DNA of 15,714 nucleotides, from the NCBI GenBank assembly GCA_022571615.1, contig JACZXM010000004.1, positions 4,493 through 20,206 on the forward strand, read 5' to 3'. Below, piece after piece: positions 7,646 through 15,714 of this stretch. Numbering within the stretch: the first letter of the stretch is position 1; each line of letters begins with the position of its first letter. A program made the translations under genes and the position numbers. This DNA comes from Acidobacteriota bacterium. GTDB lineage: Bacteria > Acidobacteriota > UBA890 > WLXD01. The notes beneath the pieces are model-generated. The model was given only the letters and a program-made list of their open reading frames with translations. It searched no databases and was not told where the DNA came from.

Positions 7646-8435
7646 GGTCTGCCGTCACGGCCGTGGGCTCGAGAATCGACGGCGATGAGCCACACAGCGG
7701 GCAACCCGGATCGCTGCGTAGCTGCACGGTGCGGAAGGTCATCGCCTGGGAGTCCACGAGCAGCAGCCGTCCCATCAGTGCCGTGTCGCCGGAAACCAGC
7801 AGTTTGATCGTCTCGGCGGCGAGGATGGTGCCGACGATACCTGCCAGCGGTCCCAGCACACCGACCTCACGGCAGGGTGGCTGATCCTGGGTGGCGGAGG
7901 GAAACAGGCAGCGATAGCAGGGAGTCGCCGGTGGCCGGATCACGGTAACCTGACCCTCGTACTGGTACAGGCTACCGGACACCAGCGCCACCTTTTCCAG
8001 CACACAGGCATCGTTGACGACATAGCGAGTGGGAAAATTATCGCTCCCGTCGATGACCACGTCCTGGCCGCGCACCAGGTCGCGAACGTTGCTCGCGGTG
8101 ACCCGGACGCGATGGGTCTCGATCCGCAACGCCACGTTCATTGCTGCCAGTCGCTCGCCAGCGGCGTCGACCTTGGGCCTTCCCCGATCCGCCTCGCCGT
8201 ACAAGGTCTGCCGCTGCAGGTTGGTGCCGTCGACGATGTCATCGTCGACCAGGCCGATGCAGCCGATCCCTGCCGCCGTCAGGTACTCGGCGACCGGACA
8301 CCCGAGTCCGCCGACCCCGATCACGAGCACCCGTGCCCCAAGCAGCCGGCGCTGTCCGGCGCGGCCGAATCCGGGCAGCGTCAGGTGAGCCTGGTAGCGC
8401 TCGACCTGCTCGGGGGCCAGGCGCTCAGGAGGCAT
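7629..8435 (-). CDS. MoeB/ThiF-family E1-like adenylyltransferase
   Basis: This 268-residue enzyme belongs to the family that adenylates the C-terminal Gly of MoaD- or ThiS-like sulfur carriers. Seen in order: RYQAHLTLPGFG (13-24), the ATP loop GVGGLG (40-45), the acidic segment DDDIVDGTNLQRQ (64-76) with Asn72 and Arg75, Lys88, DGSDN (129-133), and a zinc site formed by CYRC (173-176) and CPLC (245-248). Cys188 in PPCREVGVLGPLAG aligns with the conserved Cys of the family. There is no C-terminal rhodanese domain. MoeB, ThiF and CysO/QbsE-type activators cannot be told apart by motif alone, so no symbol is assigned. It overlaps the CDF gene by 11 bases and the JAMM gene by 17. Confidence 0.92.
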   Translation of the reverse strand: MPPERLAPEQVERYQAHLTLPGFGRAGQRRLLGARVLVIGVGGLGCPVAEYLTAAGIGCIGLVDDDIVDGTNLQRQTLYGEADRGRPKVDAAGERLAAMNVALRIETHRVRVTASNVRDLVRGQDVVIDGSDNFPTRYVVNDACVLEKVALVSGSLYQYEGQVTVIRPPATPCYRCLFPSATQDQPPCREVGVLGPLAGIVGTILAAETIKLLVSGDTALMGRLLLVDSQAMTFRTVQLRSDPGCPLCGSSPSILEPTAVTADRAPAR

Positions 8436-9393
8436 TTCTCTGTGGGTCCACGCGCCAGTGGATCATGCTCTTGTTGCGGTATTGCTCGGGCTCGATCTGG
8501 ATGGTCGTGTGATCGATCGCAAAGCGCTGCCGCATCAGGTGCCGGATCGTGTCGAGGATATCCTCGAGCTCGGTAAGCACCTCGCGCTTGACCTCGACAT
8601 GACAGGAGAGCGCGTACATACCCGAGGTCAGGCTCCAGATGTGCAGATCGTGCACGCCCTGCACCCCATTGACCGCGCCGATCTCGCCGGCGACCTCGTC
8701 GTATGAGATGCCTGCCGGTGTTGCCTCCAGCAAGACGTCGACCGATTCTCGCAGCAGCCGGAACGCCCCGACCACGATCACCACACCGATCAACACCGAA
8801 ACCGCCGGATCGATCCAATAGGCGCCGGTGACCCACATCGCGGCCCCTCCGAGCACCACACCGACCGACGAGAGCAGGTCCCCGAGCACGTGCAAGTACG
8901 CGCCGCGCATGTTGAGACCGCGGCTGCGACCGGACAGGAAGTACAGTCCGAGCGCGTTGGCGACCAGACCGATGACGGCGATCACGATCATCAGTTCGGT
9001 GCGGACCTCGGGCGGCGCGGAGAACCGCTCCCACGCTTCCCAGAGAATGAAAATCGAGATCACCACCAGGGTCACGCCGTTGAGCAAGGCCGCCAAGATC
9101 TCCAGCCGGTACCAGCCGTAGGTCTTGCTCGCGGTAGCCGGACGGGTGGCGAAGGTCAGCGCCAGGTAGGCGAGTACCAAGGCCAGCACATCCGAGAGCA
9201 TGTGACCGGCGTCGGCGAGCAGCGCCAGGCTGTTGCTGAGCCAGCCGCCGACCAGCTCCGCCACCAGGATGACGCTCGTGGTCAGCAGCGCCGCCAGCAG
9301 CCCTCGTCGTTCACGCTCCCTCTGGCGCGGGGTCGTCCCGACCCCACCGCCTTTTGGATCTTGCTGCCCATGGTGGTGTCCGTGCGCGTGCAT
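8425..9393 (-). CDS. CDF-family zinc/divalent-metal efflux transporter
   Basis: This 322-residue inner-membrane metal/proton antiporter has a His-rich N-terminus (HAHGHHHG, 2-9). Six hydrophobic segments lie between about 32 and 215, followed by a cytoplasmic C-terminal domain with HDLHIWSLTSG. The metal site is LADAGHMLSD in TM2 (His64, Asp68) and LHVLGDLLSS in TM5 (His168, Asp172). This HxxxD/HxxxD pattern is typical of Zn-transporting CzcD/ZitB-like members. It is the first gene of the minus-strand string CDF-moeB-JAMM-aroDE-yip1 and is divergent from the cystathionine gamma-synthase-type gene. A TAGAAT box six bases before the ATG could give a leaderless transcript. Exact metal specificity is inferred. 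Confidence 0.93.
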   Translation of the reverse strand: MHAHGHHHGQQDPKGGGVGTTPRQRERERRGLLAALLTTSVILVAELVGGWLSNSLALLADAGHMLSDVLALVLAYLALTFATRPATASKTYGWYRLEILAALLNGVTLVVISIFILWEAWERFSAPPEVRTELMIVIAVIGLVANALGLYFLSGRSRGLNMRGAYLHVLGDLLSSVGVVLGGAAMWVTGAYWIDPAVSVLIGVVIVVGAFRLLRESVDVLLEATPAGISYDEVAGEIGAVNGVQGVHDLHIWSLTSGMYALSCHVEVKREVLTELEDILDTIRHLMRQRFAIDHTTIQIEPEQYRNKSMIHWRVDPQRNAS

Positions 9394-9461
9394 CCAGGAA
9401 TTCTACCCCAGCCCGCGCTGCACGCCGGCTCGGCAGGGTCAAGGCTGCTAGTCTGGCGGCC
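9394..9461. promoter_or_regulatory. divergent promoter region, possibly leaderless on both sides
   Basis: Only 68 bases separate the two divergent ATGs. On the minus strand TAGAAT (9400-9405) ends six bases before the CDF ATG. On the plus strand TGC-TAGTCT (9446-9454) ends seven bases before the other ATG. Both positions would put transcription start at or beside the A of the ATG. No well-spaced -35 box was found for either, and neither gene has a strong Shine-Dalgarno sequence, so the proposal is tentative. Confidence 0.3.
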
Positions 9462-10625
9462 ATGGGCAGCGACAAGTTCGATCACACCGGTTTCGCCACT
9501 CGCGCGGTGCACGTGGGTCAGGACCCCGACCCGACCACCGGAGCGGTCATTCCGCCGCTCCACGCCACCTCGACCTTCGTCCAGTTCGAGTTCGGCAAGC
9601 CGGGCGAGTACATCTACTCTCGCAGCGCCAATCCGACCCGAACCGCGCTCGAGCGCAACCTGGCGTCGCTGGAAGGAGCCTCGCACGGCATCGCGTTCGC
9701 TAGTGGCTGTGCCGCCACCGACTCGGTCATCCGCCTGCTCGCTCCCGGTGCCCACGTGATCACCAGTAGCGATCTTTACGGAGGTACGTACCGCCTGTTC
9801 GAGCAGGTACTTCGCGACTTCGGCATCGATTTCGAGTACGTCGAGACCAGCGATGTCGCCACCATCCAGGCCGCCTGGCGCGACGAGACCGCGATGGTCT
9901 ATGTCGAGACTCCCACCAACCCCCTGATGGCGCTCACCGACATCGCGGCGGTGGCCGAGCTCACGCGCGAACGGCAGGTTCGCCTGGTGGTCGACAACAC
10001 CTTCATGAGCCCCTACTTCCAGCGACCGCTGGAGCTCGGAGCCGAGCTCGTCCTGCATTCGACCACCAAGTACATCAACGGTCACTCCGACAGCATCGGC
10101 GGCATCGTAATGACCAACGATGGAGCCGACGCCGAACGCCTGCGGTTCATTGCCAAGAGCGTTGGCGCAGCGTTGTCGCCCTTCGAGGCATGGTTGATTC
10201 AGCGTGGCGTCAAGACGCTCGCGCTGAGGATGGAACGCGTCGACATCAGCGCCCGGGCGGTAGCAGAGATGCTGCAACAGCACCCGAGCGTCGAGCGCGT
10301 GTATTACCCGGGACTGCCGTCGCATCCTCAGCACGAGCTCGCAAAACGGCAGATGCACGGCTTCGGGGGCATGGTGAGCTTCGAGTTGGCGGACTTCGAC
10401 GCCGTTAAGCGATTCCTCGACGCGGTGCAGGTGTGCACACTGGCAGAGAGCCTGGGTGGAGTGGAGACCTTGATCTCGCATCCGGCATCGATGACCCACG
10501 CCTCGATCCCGAAGGCCGAGCGCGAGGCGCGTGGAATCAAGGAAGGGCTGACGCGAATCTCCGTGGGAGTCGAGGATCTCGCCGATCTGATCGCCGACCT
10601 CGAGCAGGCGCTCGCCTGCGTTTAG
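9462..10625 (+). CDS. cystathionine gamma-synthase / Cys-Met metabolism PLP enzyme
   Basis: This 387-residue fold-type I PLP enzyme is of the Cys/Met metabolism family. Tyr52 and Arg54 (YSRSANPT) are the phosphate contacts donated by the partner subunit. SGCAATDSV is at 81-89, Tyr106 in SSDLYGGTYRLFE stacks on the cofactor, Asp178 (VVDNT) holds the pyridine nitrogen, and Lys203 in HSTTKYINGHSD forms the Schiff base. The C-terminal ESLGGVETLISHPASMTHA segment is typical of cystathionine gamma-synthase and gamma-lyase. These activities and O-succinylhomoserine sulfhydrylase share the motifs, so metB versus a gamma-lyase is undecided. The ATG at 9462 matches the family N-terminus; the frame is open further upstream but that part has no family resemblance. 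The stop overlaps the convergent cutA stop. Confidence 0.93.
   Translation: MGSDKFDHTGFATRAVHVGQDPDPTTGAVIPPLHATSTFVQFEFGKPGEYIYSRSANPTRTALERNLASLEGASHGIAFASGCAATDSVIRLLAPGAHVITSSDLYGGTYRLFEQVLRDFGIDFEYVETSDVATIQAAWRDETAMVYVETPTNPLMALTDIAAVAELTRERQVRLVVDNTFMSPYFQRPLELGAELVLHSTTKYINGHSDSIGGIVMTNDGADAERLRFIAKSVGAALSPFEAWLIQRGVKTLALRMERVDISARAVAEMLQQHPSVERVYYPGLPSHPQHELAKRQMHGFGGMVSFELADFDAVKRFLDAVQVCTLAESLGGVETLISHPASMTHASIPKAEREARGIKEGLTRISVGVEDLADLIADLEQALACV
10604..10623 (+). terminator. weak terminator-like hairpin at the end of the PLP-enzyme gene
   Basis: GCAGGC-GCTC-GCCTGC forms a 6-bp stem (10604-10619) followed by GTTT inside the last codons. The T-run is only three bases, so activity is uncertain. 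It sits where the convergent plus- and minus-strand transcripts meet. Confidence 0.25.
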
Positions 10626-10978
10626 TCCTCGGCCAGCGCAGTCCCGATCCATTCGAGGTAGGCGCGGGCGCCATCGACGATCTTCAGGGCGATCGCCTCG
10701 GGGCACTCGTACGGATGGTCGCGGCTGATCATGTCGATGAGCTCCTGCAGGTGCGCACCGTCGGTCTTGGCCACCAGCAGGTGCTCCTGGTCCTGGCACA
10801 CGGCTCCCTCCCAGTGGTAGAACGAGGTCACACCGGGGACAACGTTGACACAGGCGGCAACCTTCGCCTGCACCAGAGAGCGGGATAGCTCGGTGGCGGT
10901 ACGGGCGTCCGGCGCCGTGCACAGCACGACAAAACGAGATCCCACCGCTTCGTGTGTCGCAGGATTCGGGTCGATCAT
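10622..10978 (-). CDS. cutA: CutA1-family divalent-cation tolerance protein
   Basis: This 118-residue protein is a small trimeric CutA1-type protein. Hallmarks are VVLCTAPD (17-24), LVQAKVAACVNVVPGVTSFYHWEG across 35-58 (in two parts, AACVNVVPG and TSFYHWEG), HLLVAKT (66-72), HPYECPEAIAL (88-98) and YLEWI near the end. Homologues bind divalent metals and were first linked to copper tolerance in E. coli; the molecular role remains unclear. AGGT lies just upstream of the ATG. The gene starts only 14 bases from the edge of the 277-bp palindromic element, so its promoter must lie in or beyond that element. It is convergent with the PLP-enzyme gene and shares four bases with it. Confidence 0.93.
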   Translation of the reverse strand: MIDPNPATHEAVGSRFVVLCTAPDARTATELSRSLVQAKVAACVNVVPGVTSFYHWEGAVCQDQEHLLVAKTDGAHLQELIDMISRDHPYECPEAIALKIVDGARAYLEWIGTALAED

Positions 10979-11022
10979 CGATACCTCGCTCTAGCAGGCC
11001 GTGGTGGAAGTGTGATGGGTCT

Positions 11023-11128
11023 GGCAAGTGGGAGTTACGGTTGAGCGCAAGAAGCAACGACGAAGTCGATGTCTGTGCGCATCGGCGAGGAGTCGCAACG
11101 CCGCCATCGCCAGTAAATCCCACTTGCC
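11023..11128. repeat. first hairpin lobe of the composite palindrome
   Basis: GGCAAGTGGGA at 11023-11033 pairs perfectly with TCCCACTTGCC at 11118-11128. After one mismatch TTAC pairs with GTAA, making a 16-position stem. The middle contains small nested palindromes: CGAC-GAA-GTCG, CGATG...CATCG and GCGA-GGAG-TCGC. Confidence 0.85.
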
Positions 11129-11133
11129 CGAAC

Positions 11134-11239
11134 GGTTACGCCGCCAAGGACGCATCTGCTGCGTTGCCGCTCCTTGACGATGCGCGTGGACATCGCCGAC
11201 GTCGTGGCGCCTTGTATCTGCGTCCTTGGCGGCGTAACC
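11134..11239. repeat. second hairpin lobe of the composite palindrome
   Basis: The arms 11134-11154 and 11219-11239 are a perfect 21-bp inverted repeat (GGTTACGCCGCCAAGGACGC plus A on the left). Read on the minus strand, its central 50 nt match the centre of the first lobe at 37 of 50 positions without gaps, although the stems of the two lobes are different sequences. Confidence 0.88.
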
Positions 11240-11276
11240 AGACCCATCACATTTCCACCACGGCCTGCTCGATTGC

Positions 11277-11305
11277 TTGTTAGCCCCCAATCTCGCTGCT
11301 AGGAT
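11277..11305 (+). promoter_or_regulatory. putative promoter of the phosphohexomutase-enolase-ftsB string
   Basis: TTGTTA (11277-11282) and TAGGAT (11300-11305) are separated by 17 bases, and TGC precedes the -10 (extended -10). It lies between the edge of the palindromic element and the first gene, 22 bases before its ATG. Four of six bases match the sigma-70 consensus in each box. Confidence 0.42.
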
Positions 11306-11326
11306 CGCGGTGGGGGTTGGGAGTAG

Positions 11327-14036
<2,710 letters not shown>

Positions 14037-14053
14037 AACAGGAAGCTCGACGG

Positions 14054-14458
14054 ATGGGCATCAGGATCCTCATTCCGCGCCCCCGACGACGCGCCGGGGC
14101 AGTCCGAGCGCGCAGGTTCTTGTGGGCGGCATTCGGAATCGCGCTGTGGGGAGTCGCCTATACGGTGTTCAGCGCCGGTGGCATGGTGGGATCGATGCGG
14201 GCCCGGGCCAAGGTCGAGCGCCTCGAGCAGGAGGTGGTGGCGGCAGAAGAGGCAAACCGGGCGTTGCGCGAGGAGATCGAGGCGCTGCGCGACGACCCTG
14301 GCACCATCGAGCGCTACGCGCGCGAAGATCTGTACCTGGCCAAGCCGGGCGAGAAAGTTTACCTCCTTCCTGAGCTGCCGGACGAAGATTCCAACCCAGC
14401 CGCGGGGAGCAGGCCCTCGTCCGACGGCGAGTCATCTGCACCCCTCACACGGCAATAG
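14054..14458 (+). CDS. ftsB: FtsB/DivIC-type septum formation initiator protein
   Basis: This 134-residue single-pass membrane protein of the divisome links FtsQ and FtsL in characterised systems. It has a basic N-terminal tail (RPRRR, 9-13), one transmembrane segment at about 22-42, and a coiled coil at about 50-80 (VERLEQEVVAAEEANRALRE, partly). After these comes the family's conserved block DPGTIERYARED and LYLAKPGEKVYLLPE (81-106). The last ~28 residues are acidic and Ser/Pro-rich and are likely disordered. AGGAAG lies about 8 bases before the ATG. Its place directly after eno matches the eno-ftsB order common in Gram-negative bacteria. The periplasmic location of the coiled coil is inferred from the positive-inside rule. 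Confidence 0.92.
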   Translation: MGIRILIPRPRRRAGAVRARRFLWAAFGIALWGVAYTVFSAGGMVGSMRARAKVERLEQEVVAAEEANRALREEIEALRDDPGTIERYAREDLYLAKPGEKVYLLPELPDEDSNPAAGSRPSSDGESSAPLTRQ

Positions 14459-14464
14459 CGTTTC

Positions 14465-15714
14465 ATGCCCCGAATCGGAATCTACGGGTGGGGAGTCGTG
14501 GCGCCTCGCTGTCCCGACGTCGAGGCCTTCGCCTCGAACCTGGAGCAAGGCGGATCCTGGCTCAGGCCGTTTGATGGCTTCGGACCGTCGACGTTTCTTG
14601 TCGGTGAGCCCGACTTCGAGTTCGCCGCCTACCGCCCGTGGATCGACGCCCGTTTCCCTCCCAGTAAGTTCCCGCAGCTGCGCCAGAAAATGGGCTGCAC
14701 GGCGCAATATGCCATCGGCGCCTTCATCCAAGCCCTGGGCCAGAACCCCGGGATTGAGCAGACCCTTCAGGAGCTCGGCGCCGACGCGCAGGTATTGATC
14801 GGAACCGGCCTCGGCGAGCTGCCGACGATCTACGAGGTATCGATCGAGCTGTACTTGGCCCAGCGTCGCTGGGACCAGCATTGGGCGAGCCCGGAGAACA
14901 ACTCCGACCGCAAGCGCTACATCGGCAGCAACGAGGTGCAGCGCGAGCGCCTGCGCCAGAGCTGGGGCATCCCTCCCGACCCGGCGAGCACCGAGGATCT
15001 CGCCCCGGCACACGAGCATGCCGAACAGGAGTGGAATCGGTTCTGGACGCATCGGAGCGATGATCTGGTGCGCTTCCTGGAGGCCTGGAACGCGATCGAG
15101 TCGCAGGGCGTCAGCGGCAACGTGGCATCGGGCAAGTTGCACCTGCTGCGTCGCAAGCGTACGGCGCTGGAACGACTACAAAAGGAATGCGGCTGTCCGA
15201 CACCGCCGTGGTTGGCGGTCTCCTCCAACCTGTTGTGGAATATCTCCAACACGCCGCCGGCTCAGGTGTCGATGCTGGGCAGGATCACCGGCGCAGCGTA
15301 CGCACCGGTGGCCGCCTGCTCCAGCTTCGGTATCGCGCTGCACCTGGCACTGCAGGCCATCCGCAGCGGCACCGCCAAGGCGGTCGTGGTCGGGGCCGCC
15401 GACCCTCCTCCCCATCCGACCTCGGTAGGCACCTTCTACAAGGCCAGAGTGCTGGCCGGCGACCGAACGCCGTCGCTGCCGCTGACCGATCTGCGCGGAA
15501 CCCACGTCGCGGGCGGATCGTGCGTGTGGATCGTGGGCGACCACGATTTCATGCAGGCTCGTGGCTACCAGCCCCTGGGCCTGGAGTTGCTGGGCGTCGG
15601 GGTCACCTCGGACGCCGACCACATCATCACCCCGTCGGTGCAAGGCCCGCAGAAGGCCGTCCAGCGAGCCCTGTCCGATGCCGGCATCGAGGCGGGCGAG
15701 ATCGGCACCTGGGA
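14465..15714 (+). CDS. atypical beta-ketoacyl synthase, partial (C-terminus off the right edge)
   Basis: A thiolase-fold condensing enzyme, open for 416 codons to the window end. The start IGIYGWGVVAP resembles the opening of FabF-like proteins. The nucleophile is Cys285 in VAACSSFGIALHLALQAI, followed by AVVVGAADPPPHP, SVGTFYKARVLAGD, and PLTDLRGTHVAGGSCVWIV in place of the usual DRDGFVxGEGAG strand. TSDADHIITPSVQGPQKAV corresponds to the DAxHxTxPxPxG region. The catalytic His residues fall beyond the edge. Residues ~121-245 are a Trp/Arg/Glu-rich insertion that pushes the Cys about 115-120 residues later than in FabF. The gene starts six bases after ftsB without an obvious ribosome site. 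It is probably a specialised synthase for lipid or polyketide chemistry; the substrate is unknown. Confidence 0.88.
   Translation, partial: MPRIGIYGWGVVAPRCPDVEAFASNLEQGGSWLRPFDGFGPSTFLVGEPDFEFAAYRPWIDARFPPSKFPQLRQKMGCTAQYAIGAFIQALGQNPGIEQTLQELGADAQVLIGTGLGELPTIYEVSIELYLAQRRWDQHWASPENNSDRKRYIGSNEVQRERLRQSWGIPPDPASTEDLAPAHEHAEQEWNRFWTHRSDDLVRFLEAWNAIESQGVSGNVASGKLHLLRRKRTALERLQKECGCPTPPWLAVSSNLLWNISNTPPAQVSMLGRITGAAYAPVAACSSFGIALHLALQAIRSGTAKAVVVGAADPPPHPTSVGTFYKARVLAGDRTPSLPLTDLRGTHVAGGSCVWIVGDHDFMQARGYQPLGLELLGVGVTSDADHIITPSVQGPQKAVQRALSDAGIEAGEIGTW

Larger units (their letters stand above)
10993..11269. repeat. 277-bp composite palindromic element with 32-bp terminal inverted repeats (MITE-like)
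   Basis: This fills most of the non-coding gap between cutA and the phosphohexomutase gene. The outer arms, 10993-11024 and 11238-11269, are inverted copies with one mismatch in 32. Inside them lie two self-complementary lobes of exactly 106 nt (11023-11128 and 11134-11239) separated by five bases (CGAAC). In single-stranded form it would fold as an outer stem with two long hairpins, a three-way junction. No convincing target-site duplication was seen beside the arms, and no recognisable protein is encoded although several frames are open by chance. The terminal repeats and compact size suggest a non-autonomous mobile element or dispersed repeat; a structured RNA or extragenic regulatory element is the alternative. 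The structure itself is certain; its class is inferred. Confidence 0.85.

Noticed and set aside
9282..11123. 613-codon open frame on the minus strand across the PLP-enzyme gene
   Set aside because: It is antisense to a well-conserved PLP enzyme and cutA, has no recognisable family, and its composition (His, Gly, Arg, Val-rich) is typical of GC-driven open antisense frames.
11035..11250. 71-codon ORF inside the palindromic element
   Set aside because: It starts inside a terminal repeat, spans both hairpin lobes, and has low-complexity Arg/Thr/Ser composition; the palindromic constraint explains the lack of stops.
10985..11275. target-site duplication flanking the palindromic element
   Set aside because: The flanks (CTCGCTCT on the left, CGATTGCT on the right) share no convincing direct repeat next to the arms.

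Overview
The window is 15.7 kb of GC-rich chromosomal DNA from a bacterium, packed with housekeeping and biosynthetic genes. The enolase-ftsB adjacency, Shine-Dalgarno-led genes and overall gene content suit a Gram-negative, Myxococcota/Deltaproteobacteria-like or related high-GC lineage. No rRNA, tRNA or clade-specific marker is present, so this placement is an inference. No phage, plasmid or CRISPR signature was seen.

Left part (minus strand, 1-4790): a tryptophan operon in the order trpE-trpG-trpD-trpC-trpF. All genes overlap by 1-7 bases and trpF runs off the left edge. trpB and trpA are not in the window. A ~350-base non-coding stretch upstream of trpE holds a plausible promoter (TTGACC / TGCTAGCAT), a hairpin, and a small ORF whose stop codon overlaps the trpE start.

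Middle left (minus strand, 4836-9393): a second tight gene string. Transcription order is CDF metal-efflux pump, MoeB/ThiF-like E1 enzyme, JAMM metalloprotease, fused 3-dehydroquinate dehydratase-shikimate dehydrogenase (aroDE), and a Yip1-family membrane protein. The fused enzyme makes shikimate on the route to chorismate, the substrate of the trp operon downstream. The E1 + JAMM pair suggests chemistry on a ubiquitin-like sulfur carrier.

Middle right (9394-10978): a short divergent promoter region, then a PLP-dependent cystathionine gamma-synthase-type enzyme (plus strand), convergent with cutA (minus strand). Their stop codons overlap by 4 bases.

A 277-bp composite palindrome (10993-11269) lies between cutA and the next gene. 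It has 32-bp terminal inverted repeats (one mismatch) enclosing two 106-nt hairpin lobes. The lobes are gapless inverted homologues of each other, but each has its own self-complementary stem. This is the least ordinary object in the window and looks like a non-autonomous mobile/repeat element.

Right part (plus strand, 11277-15714): a promoter, then a phosphoglucomutase/phosphomannomutase-family enzyme, enolase, an FtsB/DivIC division protein, and the start of an atypical beta-ketoacyl synthase. That synthase carries a ~115-residue insertion before its active-site Cys and runs off the right edge. These four genes are spaced 6-17 bases apart and look co-transcribed.
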